This document shows positions 46,263 to 54,533 of a stretch of 64,000 nucleotides of DNA, one piece after another. The translations under genes and the position numbers were made by a program. The stretch covers positions 19,686 to 83,685 of the forward strand of contig JBBDYH010000130.1 in NCBI GenBank assembly GCA_040901795.1, written 5' to 3'. Within the stretch, counting starts at the first letter, position 1. Every line of letters starts with the position of its first letter. This DNA is from JBBDYH01 sp040901795 (lineage in GTDB: Bacteria; Planctomycetota; Planctomycetia; Pirellulales; JALHPA01). Below the pieces are notes generated by a model. It was given only the letters and a program-made list of their open reading frames with translations. It did not search any database and was not told where the DNA came from.

Positions 46263-47222
46263 TGTAACGGTGATCTCCGCCATCACCGGTAAGTGGTCGC
46301 TGGGAAAGCGGCCATCCCAATGGTCGGCCAGAATCACGTGTTGCTCAATCGTGATCGGTCCGCGGAAGAAGATATGATCGATTTTTCGCCCAGGCACAAG
46401 CGCCTTGAATCCGTTCCAGGTTGTTGTCGGGCCGTGGTGTGGATGTCGCGTATGCAGCATCGCGTCGGCCAGCGCCCCTGGTGCCGGAACCGCCTCTTTT
46501 GGCGGAATGGGCGCCTTCTCTGTTTTGACATTGGCGCCCTCGGTGGCCGGCGGCGGCGGTTCCTTGCCAATGAGCCATTGATACGGCGGCGAGCCCGGTA
46601 GGCAGTTGAAGTCGCCAATGACAACGACCGGATGATCGCCGGCGATTTCAGCAACCTTCGCTCGCAGGAGCTTGGCGCTCTCGAGGCGCGCGAGGAGGCC
46701 CATGTGATCGAAGTGAGTGTTGAAGACGATGAATTCCATTTTCTCGCCTTCGCTTCCTGCGCGAGGGCGAAATCTGGCCCACGTCGCGATGCGCGGCAGT
46801 GCCGCATCCCAACCGCGGCTACCCGCCTGGTCGGGAGTTGGAGAGAGCCAAAACGTCTTTTGATCCAGCAGCTCCAGGCGGTCTCGGCGGTAGAAGATCG
46901 GCGTGAATTCGCCAGCGTCTTTGCCGTCCTGCCGGCCGACACCGAACCATTCGTACTTAGGCAACCGCTTCGCCAAATCGTCGATCTGATTTCGCTGCGC
47001 CTCTTGCATGCCGACGATGTCAGCGTCGTAGAGGCGGACCATGCTGGCCACCTTGTCCTTGCGGTTGACCCAAATGTCTTCGCCGTCTTGCGGGTTGTCG
47101 TAGCGGATGTTGAACGTCATCACGCGCAACGGCTCGGCTTCAGCGGCTGTAGCCTGAGTCGATATGCTGACGAGGATCGCCGCGAGTGCGGCCAAGACGC
47201 GGACCAAGGGATGAACATGCAT
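46239..47222 (-). CDS. secreted endonuclease/exonuclease/phosphatase family protein
   Basis: 327 residues from ATG 47222 with a signal peptide (LVRVLAALAAILVSISTQATA). DNase I-like fold motifs are in order: MTFNIRYDNPQDGEDIW, VGMQEAQ (catalytic Glu), NTHFDHMG (His), GDFNCLPGS (Asp/Asn), KIDHIF and SDHLPV (Asp-His). A ~45-residue Pro-rich insert (PPPPATEGANVKTEKAPIPP) sits before ALADAM. Phosphodiesterase or phosphatase action on an extracytoplasmic substrate is likely. The last residues (MNGER) and the stop come from the AACGATG hairpin. Confidence 0.88.
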   Translation of the reverse strand: MHVHPLVRVLAALAAILVSISTQATAAEAEPLRVMTFNIRYDNPQDGEDIWVNRKDKVASMVRLYDADIVGMQEAQRNQIDDLAKRLPKYEWFGVGRQDGKDAGEFTPIFYRRDRLELLDQKTFWLSPTPDQAGSRGWDAALPRIATWARFRPRAGSEGEKMEFIVFNTHFDHMGLLARLESAKLLRAKVAEIAGDHPVVVIGDFNCLPGSPPYQWLIGKEPPPPATEGANVKTEKAPIPPKEAVPAPGALADAMLHTRHPHHGPTTTWNGFKALVPGRKIDHIFFRGPITIEQHVILADHWDGRFPSDHLPVMAEITVTETMNGER

Positions 47223-47256
47223 TTGTGACTTCTCCGTCGTGTCGCTGGCGTATTTA

Positions 47257-47308
47257 TGTAGCAGGCGCACTCCGTGTGCCGTTCCGTCCGCCGCGGCGGA
47301 CGGTCTAC
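47257..47308. repeat. GTAGCAGGCGCACTCCGTGTGCC plus CCGCCGCGGCGG element
   Basis: GCGCACTCCGTGTGCC and GTCCGCCGCGGCGGAC palindromes, ending GGTCTAC. The same modules appear at 21439-21468 and 51812-51840. Confidence 0.7.
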
Positions 47309-47388
47309 GATGGCCGACCTTGTGAATCCCCTGCAAAACCCTTACCTTAGTTGCTTACTTTCGCGGGAACAAGCGTATCCTTTTTGCT

Positions 47389-48531
47389 ATGAGCATTCGT
47401 CCGTCCACGGCGCCAATTCGAGTGGCCATCATCGGCGCCGGCAAGGTCAGCGACTACCACCATGTGCCGGCCATCCGGCTCGACCGGCGTGCCACGCTCG
47501 TCGCCGCTTGCGACGCCGATCAGCGGCTGCTCGACCAGCGGCGCACCGACTGGCAGATCGACAAGTTGACAACCGACTTCCAGGCGATTTGTCGGGATCC
47601 TGAGATTGACGCGGTCGTCATTGCCACACCGAACTTCACGCATAAAGCTATCGCACTTGCCGCCGCCACAGCCGGGAAGCACATCATGTGCGAGAAACCG
47701 CTGGGGCTCAACGCGGGCGAAGTCCGCCAGATGTACGAGGGGGCGCGCGACCACGGCGTCGTACATATGACGGCGTTCACGTATCGCTTCGCACCTTCGA
47801 TGCGATACTTGCGGCACTTGCTCAAGAGCGGCGCGCTGGGTGAACCACGGCACTTTCGCAGTCAGCGGTTTTTGGATTGGCCCGAGACGAGCTGGGCCTG
47901 GCGCCAATACCAGAAGCTGGCCGGCGCGGGTGACTTGTTCGACATGACCATCCACCGCATCGACTTTGCGATCGATTTGCTCGGTCCGCTCAAGTCGGTT
48001 TGCGGCGCGGTCGCACGGTTTTGCGCGCGCACGCAAACAGCCGACGGCCAATCCTGCGAGCCATCGGACGTCGATGACTGGTCCGGACTGATCGGCGAGT
48101 TCGAGAACGGCGCAACGGGTGTCTGGGAAGGCACGACGCTGGCCAAGGGATATCATCGCAACGGCTTTGGCCACGAATGGGCGGAGGTCAACGGCTCGGA
48201 GGGTTCGGCAGTGTATCGGTTGCACGAACCGAATGCGATTTTGCTGGGCAAAACTGGCGAGGATCTTCATCCCGTTCCCGTGCCGCCCGAGTTCCTCGCG
48301 CCGGCCGGCAGCCCGCGCGATCCAAATCAGGGCGAACCGGCCACGGTGTTCCGCTATGATTTGATGTGGGAGTTCGTTTCGGCAATCGTCGAACGGCGCG
48401 ACGCGGCGCCGAGTTTTTACGACGGGCTCAACGCCCAACTCGTGGCCGATGCAGTGTTGCAGTCGCACGCCGAGCGGCGGTGGATCGACATGAAGAAAAT
48501 GGGGATTGAGGGAATGGGGAATGGGGAATGA
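47389..48531 (+). CDS. Gfo/Idh/MocA family oxidoreductase
   Basis: 380 residues. The NAD(P)-binding Rossmann domain (IGAGKVSDYHHVPAI, CDADQRLLDQR, VIATPNFTHKAIA, CEKPLGLNAGEV) is followed by the alpha/beta C-terminal domain (GAGDLFDMTIHRIDFAIDLL with the usual D...H, EFENGATGVWEG). Such enzymes oxidise or reduce sugars and related compounds; planctomycetes carry many paralogues. No signal peptide is present. The last 12 residues (KKMGIEGMGNGE) and the stop lie in the GGGGAATG hairpin. Confidence 0.9.
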   Translation: MSIRPSTAPIRVAIIGAGKVSDYHHVPAIRLDRRATLVAACDADQRLLDQRRTDWQIDKLTTDFQAICRDPEIDAVVIATPNFTHKAIALAAATAGKHIMCEKPLGLNAGEVRQMYEGARDHGVVHMTAFTYRFAPSMRYLRHLLKSGALGEPRHFRSQRFLDWPETSWAWRQYQKLAGAGDLFDMTIHRIDFAIDLLGPLKSVCGAVARFCARTQTADGQSCEPSDVDDWSGLIGEFENGATGVWEGTTLAKGYHRNGFGHEWAEVNGSEGSAVYRLHEPNAILLGKTGEDLHPVPVPPEFLAPAGSPRDPNQGEPATVFRYDLMWEFVSAIVERRDAAPSFYDGLNAQLVADAVLQSHAERRWIDMKKMGIEGMGNGE

Positions 48532-48588
48532 AAGAACGTATCCATTGCGACACACCATTCCACATTCCCCATTCGACATTCCCCATTA
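48499..48588. repeat. GGGGAATG hairpin, copy 4
   Basis: Left arm GGGAATGGGGAATGGGGAATG, shortened here to the unit (G)GGGAATG x3; right arm CATTCCACATTCCCCATTC and CATTCCCCATT. It overlaps the end of the Gfo/Idh gene and separates it from fabH on the same strand. Confidence 0.85.
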
Positions 48589-48638
48589 GCACCACAGTGA
48601 TCGTGACTTCTTAGCCGACGCACACAAAGTAGATCCTC

Positions 48639-49658
48639 GTGTCCGAACGCGTCATTCAAACTTCGAGCGCACCCATGCGGCGGCTGACCGGCGTGCAGGT
48701 CGTCGGGACGGGGAGCTACGTACCGGACAACGTCGTGCGCAACGAGGACCTGGCCGCACTCGGCTGCGATCCCCAGTGGATCATTCAGCGGACGGGGATC
48801 CGCGAGCGTCGCCACGCGCCACCCGAAATGGCCACGAGCGACATGGCGATCGCTGCGGCCGAGCGTGCGATGCAACAGGCGGGGGTCAAAGCGAGCGATG
48901 TCGATCTTGTCGTGGTGGCCACCTTTACGCCCGATTGGCCGGTGCCCGCCACCGCCTGCCAGGTGCAAGCTCGCCTGGGCATCAACGCGCCCGCGATGGA
49001 CATCCAGGCCGCCTGCGCCGGGTTCATCTACGGGTTGATCACCGGTATGCAGTTCGTCGCCACCGGCTGCAGCCGGCTGGCCCTGGTGATCGGGTCGGAC
49101 ACCAACTCGCGCGTGATCGATCCGGACGACAAAAAGATCTACCCGCTTTTTGGCGACGGAGCGGGGGCGGTGGTGCTCACTGCGGGTTCGCCGGAACAAG
49201 GCATGATGGCGTACACCATGGGCTCGGAGGGATCGGGCGCGGATCTGCTGTATACACCGATGGGCGGCTCGCGGATGCGGCCATGTGCGTCCGGTTTCGA
49301 GGCGAAGCAGCACTATCTGAAGATGGACGGTCGGCCGGTTTTCAAATGGGCAGTGCGGCTGCTGACTCAAACGATTCGGGAAGTTCTCGACGCGGCGAAC
49401 CTCTCGCTCGACGACGTCGCGCTGGTCGTGCTGCACCAGGCGAATGTGCGGATCATCGATGCGGCGGTCGAGGAGCTTGGCTTGCCGCGCGACAAGGTGC
49501 TGATGCAGATCGAGCGATACGGCAATACCTCAGCCGGCAGCATCCCCCTCGTGCTCGACGAGGCGAACCGCGCCGGACGGCTAAAACGGGGGGACGCGGT
49601 CTTGATTAGCGGGTTTGGGGCCGGACTGGCTTGGGGAACGGGGGTGTATCGGTGGTGA
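48639..49658 (+). CDS. fabH: 3-oxoacyl-ACP synthase III
   Basis: 339 residues, thiolase fold. The catalytic triad is visible: Cys126 (DIQAACAGFIYG), His266 (VVLHQANVRI) and Asn296 (RYGNTSAGSIP). WIIQRTGIRERR and GDGAGAVVL are typical of KAS III, which condenses acyl-CoA with malonyl-ACP to start fatty acid chains. The start is GTG 48639. It is not next to other fab genes, so a specialised or second KAS III is possible. Confidence 0.92.
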   Translation: MSERVIQTSSAPMRRLTGVQVVGTGSYVPDNVVRNEDLAALGCDPQWIIQRTGIRERRHAPPEMATSDMAIAAAERAMQQAGVKASDVDLVVVATFTPDWPVPATACQVQARLGINAPAMDIQAACAGFIYGLITGMQFVATGCSRLALVIGSDTNSRVIDPDDKKIYPLFGDGAGAVVLTAGSPEQGMMAYTMGSEGSGADLLYTPMGGSRMRPCASGFEAKQHYLKMDGRPVFKWAVRLLTQTIREVLDAANLSLDDVALVVLHQANVRIIDAAVEELGLPRDKVLMQIERYGNTSAGSIPLVLDEANRAGRLKRGDAVLISGFGAGLAWGTGVYRW

Positions 49659-49690
49659 GTATCCTTCGAAGAGCACTATTTGGTTGTTTC

Positions 49691-49729
49691 CAGACAGGGA
49701 GACAAGGAGACCGGGAGACAAGGAGAGAT
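49691..49729 (+). repeat. AGACTGGGAG-type decamer repeat, copy 3
   Basis: AGACAGGGAGACAAGGAG then ACCGGGAGACAAGGAG. The last AAGGAGAG is at ribosome-binding distance from the antitoxin ATG at 49737. Confidence 0.75.
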
Positions 49730-49736
49730 TCGAGCT

Positions 49737-49973
49737 ATGAATGGATACTCTGCGGTGCTGGCCGCCGCACAGCAGCTGCCGGATGAGGATCGTCTTCGAT
49801 TAATTGATGCGCTGTGGGCTACTCTGCCGCCGGAAGCGACAGTTGCGATCTCTGAGGAATGGGGTCTGGAGATCGAGCGACGCGTCGCTGAACTCGATGC
49901 CGGCATCGCTGAAACGGTACCGTGGTCGAAGATTCACGCCGTCGCATTGGGGAAGATCGACCGTAACTTATGA
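49737..49973 (+). CDS. orphan addiction-module antitoxin-type protein (TIGR02574-like)
   Basis: 78 residues with the family pattern: LAAAQQLPDEDRLRLIDALW, then EEWGLEIERRVAELDAG. These small proteins usually precede a RelE/ParE-type toxin gene. Here the stop overlaps the pepF start by four bases (ATGA) and no toxin follows. The start is ATG 49737 behind AAGGAGAG from the repeat tract. Either the toxin was lost or the protein now serves another role. Confidence 0.75.
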   Translation: MNGYSAVLAAAQQLPDEDRLRLIDALWATLPPEATVAISEEWGLEIERRVAELDAGIAETVPWSKIHAVALGKIDRNL

Positions 49974-51763
49974 AAACCCTTCCCCCTCGCAACAAAGTCA
50001 AACCCGCCGACTGCTGGGATCTCGCGTCGCTGTTCAAAAGCGACGACGAGTGGGAGCAGGCATTCAAACAGTGGGAAAGCGACATTCCGGGCTATACATC
50101 GTTTGCCGGCACGCTTGGCAAAAGCGCCGAGCGGCTGGCGGAGCTGTTCGAGTTCGACATTGCCGTTGACCGGGCCGGTGACCGGCTGTCGACGTATGCA
50201 TTTCTGAAGACGGCAGAAGACGTCAGCGACAGCAAGTATCAGGACATGATGGGCCGCTATCGGCATGCGGCCACGCGGGCGGGCGAATTGGCGAGCTTCA
50301 TCCGGCCGGAGATCCTGGCGATTGCCACGGCCAAGATGAAGCGTTTTCTCGCCGACGAGGCCCTGGCGCCGCATCGCATCACGCTCGAGAGGATTCTACG
50401 TTATAAGCAGCACACGCTTAGCCCCGCCGAAGAGAAGCTGCTGGCGATGCAGGGGCAGATGGCCGAGACGTCGAATCATGTCTTCCGGCAGCTCAATGAC
50501 AGCGATCTCAAGTTCGGCTTCATCAAGGACGAGAAAGGCAAGAAAGCCGAGTTGAGCACGGCGACGTTTTCCGTGTTTCTCCATTCACCGAAACGGTCGG
50601 TGCGGAAGGACGCCTTCCACCAGTTCTATGAGGAGTATAGCGCTCACGAAAACACGCTGGCGGCCGCGCTCGCCGGCTCAATCCACCGCGATGTCTATTA
50701 CGCCAAGGCGCGCAACTACCAGAGCGCTCGTGCCGGCGCCTTGTTCGCCGACAACATGCCCTTGTCGGTGTACGACAACCTGATCGCCTCGGTCCACCGG
50801 CGCTTGCCCGGCCTGTATCGTTATTACGATGTGCGGCGGCGGAAGATGAAGCTCAAAGAGATCCACCACTATGACACGTATGTGCCGATCCTGAGCGAGT
50901 TGGAGACTCGCCACACCTGGCAGCGGGCCGTGAAACTCGTGGTCGACGCTTTGGAGCCGCTGGGCAACGACTACTGCGGCGTGTTGGAGCAAGGCCTCGA
51001 CAATGGCTGGTGCGACCGCTATCCGAACAAGGGCAAGCAGAGCGGCGCTTTCTCCAGCGGCATGTACGACAGCCAGCCGTACATCCTGATGAATTATCAA
51101 CCCGACGTGCTCGACCACGTGTTTACATTGGCGCACGAGGCTGGGCACTCGATGCACACGCATTACTCGGCCAAGAGTCAGCCGTACCAGTACTATCATT
51201 ACACGATCTTTGTGGCGGAGGTGGCCAGCACGTTTAACGAGCAGCTCCTGAGCCGGCACATGCGCCAGCGTGCTGGGAGCGACGAGGAGCGGGCCTATCT
51301 CATCAACCGCGACATCGACGCCATCCGAGGCACGATCTTTCGCCAGACGATGTTCGCCGAGTTCGAAAAGATCACGCACGAGTTGGCCGAAGCGGGCGAG
51401 GCGTTGACTGTGGCGAAGTTCAAGACCATCTATCGAGAGTTGCTCAACCAATACTTCGGGCCCGACTTTGCCATTGATGAGCAGCTTGCGCTGGAGTGCT
51501 TTCGCATCCCGCACTTCTATCGGGCGTTTTATGTCTATAAGTACGCCACGGGGCTTTCGGCAGCCATCGCGCTTTCCGAGCGCGTGACCAGCGGCGGCCA
51601 ACGTGAGTTGGAAGACTATTTGAACTTCCTCCGCGGTGGGTGCAGCAAGTGGCCGCTCGACCTATTGCGCGATGCGGGCGTGGACATGGAGAAGCCTGAG
51701 CCGGTAGGTACCGCGCTAGCGCACTTCGATCGGCTGGTGGAGGAGCTGGACGAGCTAGTGTAG
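49970..51763 (+). CDS. pepF: M3 family oligoendopeptidase F
   Basis: 597 residues, cytoplasmic zinc metallopeptidase that cleaves short peptides. The metal motif HEAGHSMHTH is near residue 389, with the distal Glu in AEVASTFNEQLL. The N-terminal helical domain (WDLASLFKSDDEWEQAFKQW) and NQPY-like YQYYHY lining are typical. It is translationally coupled to the small antitoxin-type gene by ATGA. The stop TAG is the first base block of the downstream palindrome cluster. Confidence 0.94.
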   Translation: MKTLPPRNKVKPADCWDLASLFKSDDEWEQAFKQWESDIPGYTSFAGTLGKSAERLAELFEFDIAVDRAGDRLSTYAFLKTAEDVSDSKYQDMMGRYRHAATRAGELASFIRPEILAIATAKMKRFLADEALAPHRITLERILRYKQHTLSPAEEKLLAMQGQMAETSNHVFRQLNDSDLKFGFIKDEKGKKAELSTATFSVFLHSPKRSVRKDAFHQFYEEYSAHENTLAAALAGSIHRDVYYAKARNYQSARAGALFADNMPLSVYDNLIASVHRRLPGLYRYYDVRRRKMKLKEIHHYDTYVPILSELETRHTWQRAVKLVVDALEPLGNDYCGVLEQGLDNGWCDRYPNKGKQSGAFSSGMYDSQPYILMNYQPDVLDHVFTLAHEAGHSMHTHYSAKSQPYQYYHYTIFVAEVASTFNEQLLSRHMRQRAGSDEERAYLINRDIDAIRGTIFRQTMFAEFEKITHELAEAGEALTVAKFKTIYRELLNQYFGPDFAIDEQLALECFRIPHFYRAFYVYKYATGLSAAIALSERVTSGGQRELEDYLNFLRGGCSKWPLDLLRDAGVDMEKPEPVGTALAHFDRLVEELDELV

Positions 51764-51840
51764 TCCTCTCGCTCCGCGAGAGGATCATCACGCGGAGCGT
51801 GATGACTACACTACCGGCCGCCGCGGCAGGCGGTCTACAT
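51758..51840. repeat. CTCTCGCTCCGCGAGAG / ATCACGCGGAGCGTGAT double hairpin, copy 2
   Basis: GTGTAG, CTCTCGCTCCGCGAGAG, ATCATCACGCGGAGCGTGAT, GACTACAC, then CCGCCGCGGCAGGCGG and TCTACAT. It provides the pepF stop (TAG 51761) and, on the other strand, the TAG of the membrane-protein gene (51837). It is nearly the same sequence as 21386-21440. Confidence 0.88.
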
Positions 51841-52650
51841 CGGCAGTGTCGTTCGCACCAGCCGATAACCGCACATCTGAAAGACCCACAACGTGGCGGC
51901 GACGAGGAACCAGTGAACGCTATACGACAGACAAAGCTGCTGGCCTATCTCGTGACCTAACGTATTGGTCAGGAATATCGCAATAAAAGCGGCGAAGATA
52001 ATCTGGATCACGAGCCAACGTTGGCACTGCATCCCGACCGCTGCCGTCAGCGTAAAGGCCGAAAGCGGAGCCACGACGACCGCCAGCATGGCGAAAACGC
52101 CGGCATCGCCGCGGACCGCCGTGGGCGGTTCCATCCTCAGTACCCAGGAAACGGCAATCGCGACCGCGAGCGCAGCGCCGAACAAATCGAGAATCGTAAA
52201 CTGTCGTCGCGATCGCTCGGTTTCTTCGGTGGGCTCGTTGCGGGCAAGATTCTCGATCCTCTTGCCGCGGAAGCGCAGAAAGCCAACCACTGCGGCCGTT
52301 GTCAATCCATGCGCGACGTACGCTGCCAGTACCACCCCCATGACGTCGTTAAAGTTGTGCATGTAAAGCACCAGACCCAAGCCGCTAAGCCCGCACAGCG
52401 ACCAGGGGAATCGCCGAATCCAACGGCTGCTTCCGAGCACCAGCCAGATTACAATTAAGTCGGCCTGTGCAAGTAAGACGGCCGCATCGCGCACGACGGC
52501 AAAGTCGTGTTTCGACGATCGCGAGTTGACTCCGACCACGTCGGCCACACAGAAATGTGCGATGACCGCCAGCCAAGCCACCGCGGGCGGCCAATAGGCG
52601 CTTTGCCGCTGTTCGATTGATGTTGCCGTGTTTAAGGCGATGCCAGGCAT
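51835..52650 (-). CDS. multi-pass membrane protein of unknown function (paralogue A)
   Basis: 271 residues with about seven hydrophobic helices. After a basic cytoplasmic loop (RFRGKRIENLARNEPTEETE) comes RRQFTILDLFGAALAVAIAV, the (R/Q)F(S/T)ILDL-type motif common at the start of helix pairs in planctomycete membrane proteins. The next gene downstream has STRFTLSQLFWWTTLAAATL at the equivalent place, so the two are probably distant tandem paralogues. Function unknown. Confidence 0.7.
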   Translation of the reverse strand: MPGIALNTATSIEQRQSAYWPPAVAWLAVIAHFCVADVVGVNSRSSKHDFAVVRDAAVLLAQADLIVIWLVLGSSRWIRRFPWSLCGLSGLGLVLYMHNFNDVMGVVLAAYVAHGLTTAAVVGFLRFRGKRIENLARNEPTEETERSRRQFTILDLFGAALAVAIAVSWVLRMEPPTAVRGDAGVFAMLAVVVAPLSAFTLTAAVGMQCQRWLVIQIIFAAFIAIFLTNTLGHEIGQQLCLSYSVHWFLVAATLWVFQMCGYRLVRTTLPM

Positions 52651-52681
52651 GTAGTGAGTAAATCGCTAAGCACGGTGAAAT

Positions 52682-53485
52682 TCAATGAACGAGCCAACCG
52701 CCAGCGGTTTTGTGAACAAGGCGCATGCCGGCGCGTCGATAAATGGCCAGCAGTCCGGCTAGAGTTACACTATAAACCACGCCGACCAGCGGCACGCCGG
52801 CAATGCTCCAGCGAAACAGTTGCTGCGTACCCAATGCTGCGATCAAAAGAGCGGTGGTCGGCAGCAGCAGCAAGCGCAGCCAGACCGCCCCCGGCCGCAA
52901 CATGGCCCAGAGAGTGGCAATGGCGACCGCCGAAACGGCCATCGCCGCGAGCAAAGAGTGCATGCGAGGCACTAACGAGGCCGTGTGAAACAGACTCAGC
53001 GTGGCGGCCGCCAGAGTCGTCCACCAGAAGAGCTGGCTTAGGGTAAATCGCGTCGACACGGCGTACTTCTTCTCCGCCGCGGTGTCGTACGGGACCACGC
53101 GAAGTCCGATGAGGTGCATGATCGCCAGAGGCAATGACGCCGTCAGCACGGCTTCCGCCAAATAGCTTAGCGGCAACACGCCTGGCGAGGATGGAGCGAG
53201 CAGCATCGAAACGACAACCAGCGCGCCCAGCGCGACCAGGCACCAATATAGCGACGCGGCCATCAGACACAGCCAGATGGCCAGCATGCTGAGCTGCGCT
53301 CCGAGGATTCCGATCGCGACGTAGCGGAGTAGCTCACCCGCGGCGCGATCGCTGATGAACATCGAGAGAAGAGGGCGCAGGTATCCGCCCAGCGGAATCA
53401 TCAAAAAATCGATCGCCACGCAGGCGATGATCGCCAGGAAACCAGGCGAGTTGCGATATGCTGTGCGTGCGGTTGCCGGTTGCAT
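52682..53485 (-). CDS. multi-pass membrane protein of unknown function (paralogue B)
   Basis: 267 residues with about seven to eight hydrophobic segments and the central motif STRFTLSQLFWWTTLAAATL. It ends 31 bases before the start of paralogue A on the same strand, so the two are likely co-transcribed. No enzyme motif is present. Confidence 0.7.
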   Translation of the reverse strand: MQPATARTAYRNSPGFLAIIACVAIDFLMIPLGGYLRPLLSMFISDRAAGELLRYVAIGILGAQLSMLAIWLCLMAASLYWCLVALGALVVVSMLLAPSSPGVLPLSYLAEAVLTASLPLAIMHLIGLRVVPYDTAAEKKYAVSTRFTLSQLFWWTTLAAATLSLFHTASLVPRMHSLLAAMAVSAVAIATLWAMLRPGAVWLRLLLLPTTALLIAALGTQQLFRWSIAGVPLVGVVYSVTLAGLLAIYRRAGMRLVHKTAGGWLVH

Positions 53486-53655
53486 GATGATCTCTAGCGC
53501 CTTGAGTTCTCTATCTTATCACGCGGTCGACGCTGCTGGCCGCGCCTTTTCCGCGTTGCAACGATTCGGCCGGCAAGCGAAGATGGGATCATCGTACTGG
53601 GCAGGCCGGGCTTCGAAATTTTGTCCCCTCTCCCCTGACGCCTAACGCCTCATTC

Positions 53656-54501
53656 GTGCACTCCTCGCTTCAAGAAATCACGTTCCTCTTTGGCCAGCCG
53701 GTGGCTGGAAATCCCACGCAGTTCATGATGGAGCGCGCGTTCGCGGCGGCGGGCCTCGACTGGCGCTATCTCACCCTGGAAATCGCCCCCGAGCGGCTCG
53801 GCGAGGCGGTGCGCGGCGCCCGTGCGATGGGATTTCGCGGCGGCAACATTACGATGCCGCACAAGGTCGCCGTGATCGAGTTCCTCGACGCGCTGACTGA
53901 CGCCGCCGGCTTGATGCAGGCGGTCAATTGCATCAAGAACCACGACGGGCGATTGATCGGCGAAAACACCGACGGCAAGGGGTTCGTGCAATCGCTACGC
54001 GCACTGGCCGACCCAGTGGGAAAGAAAGTCGCCGTGCTTGGCGCTGGCGGCGCGGCGCGGGCGATTGCCGTTGAGTTGGCGCTGACAGGCGCGGCCGAGT
54101 TGACCATCGTCAACCGCTCGACCGAGCGCGGTCAGCAGCTCGCGGAGCTACTCCGTGAAAAGGCCGCGACCAGGTCCAACTTCATCGAATGGACCGAGGA
54201 CTTCGCGCTGCCTGCGGAAGCCGACGTCGTAATCAACGCCACATCGATCGGGCTCTTTGACCGCGATGCCCGCGTGCCCATCAAGCTCGACAGCTTGCGG
54301 CCCGGTCTGGTGGTCGCGGATGTGATCTTCAACCCGAACGATACTCGGCTGTTGCGCGAGGCCCGCGATCGCGGCTGCGCGACGCTCGACGGACTGGGCA
54401 TGCTCGTCAACCAGGCGGCGATTGCGTTTCAGCTCTGGACCGATATCGCGCCCGACAAAGCGCTAATGCGCGAAGCCTTGGAGGAGTTTCTCAGCGTGTA
54501 G
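53656..54501 (+). CDS. aroE: shikimate dehydrogenase (variant substrate loop)
   Basis: NADPH-dependent reduction of 3-dehydroshikimate in aromatic amino acid synthesis. Catalytic Lys70 (NITMPHKVAV) and Asp106 (GENTDGKGF) are present, as are the nucleotide loop VLGAGGAARAIAVEL, NRSTERG for NADP, NATSIGLF and GLGMLVNQAAIAFQLW. The N-terminal shikimate-binding Ser-x-Ser segment (usually HSLSP) is replaced by AGNPTQF. The length (281) is normal. The start is GTG 53656. Because of the changed loop, specificity should be regarded as likely but not certain. Confidence 0.85.
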   Translation: MHSSLQEITFLFGQPVAGNPTQFMMERAFAAAGLDWRYLTLEIAPERLGEAVRGARAMGFRGGNITMPHKVAVIEFLDALTDAAGLMQAVNCIKNHDGRLIGENTDGKGFVQSLRALADPVGKKVAVLGAGGAARAIAVELALTGAAELTIVNRSTERGQQLAELLREKAATRSNFIEWTEDFALPAEADVVINATSIGLFDRDARVPIKLDSLRPGLVVADVIFNPNDTRLLREARDRGCATLDGLGMLVNQAAIAFQLWTDIAPDKALMREALEEFLSV

Positions 54502-54504
54502 TGG

Positions 54505-54531
54505 CTCCCAGTCTCCTTGTCTCCCAGTCTT
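54505..54531 (-). repeat. AGACTGGGAG decamer repeat, copy 4
   Basis: The minus strand reads AGACTGGGAGACAAGGAGAC then TGGGAG. It fills the 32-base convergent junction between aroE and the GNAT gene. Confidence 0.8.
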
Positions 54532-54533
54532 TG

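Noticed and set aside
47347..48579. 410-residue minus-strand frame opposite the Gfo/Idh gene
   Set aside because: It runs through the GGGGAATG hairpin and mirrors a clear Rossmann-fold gene.
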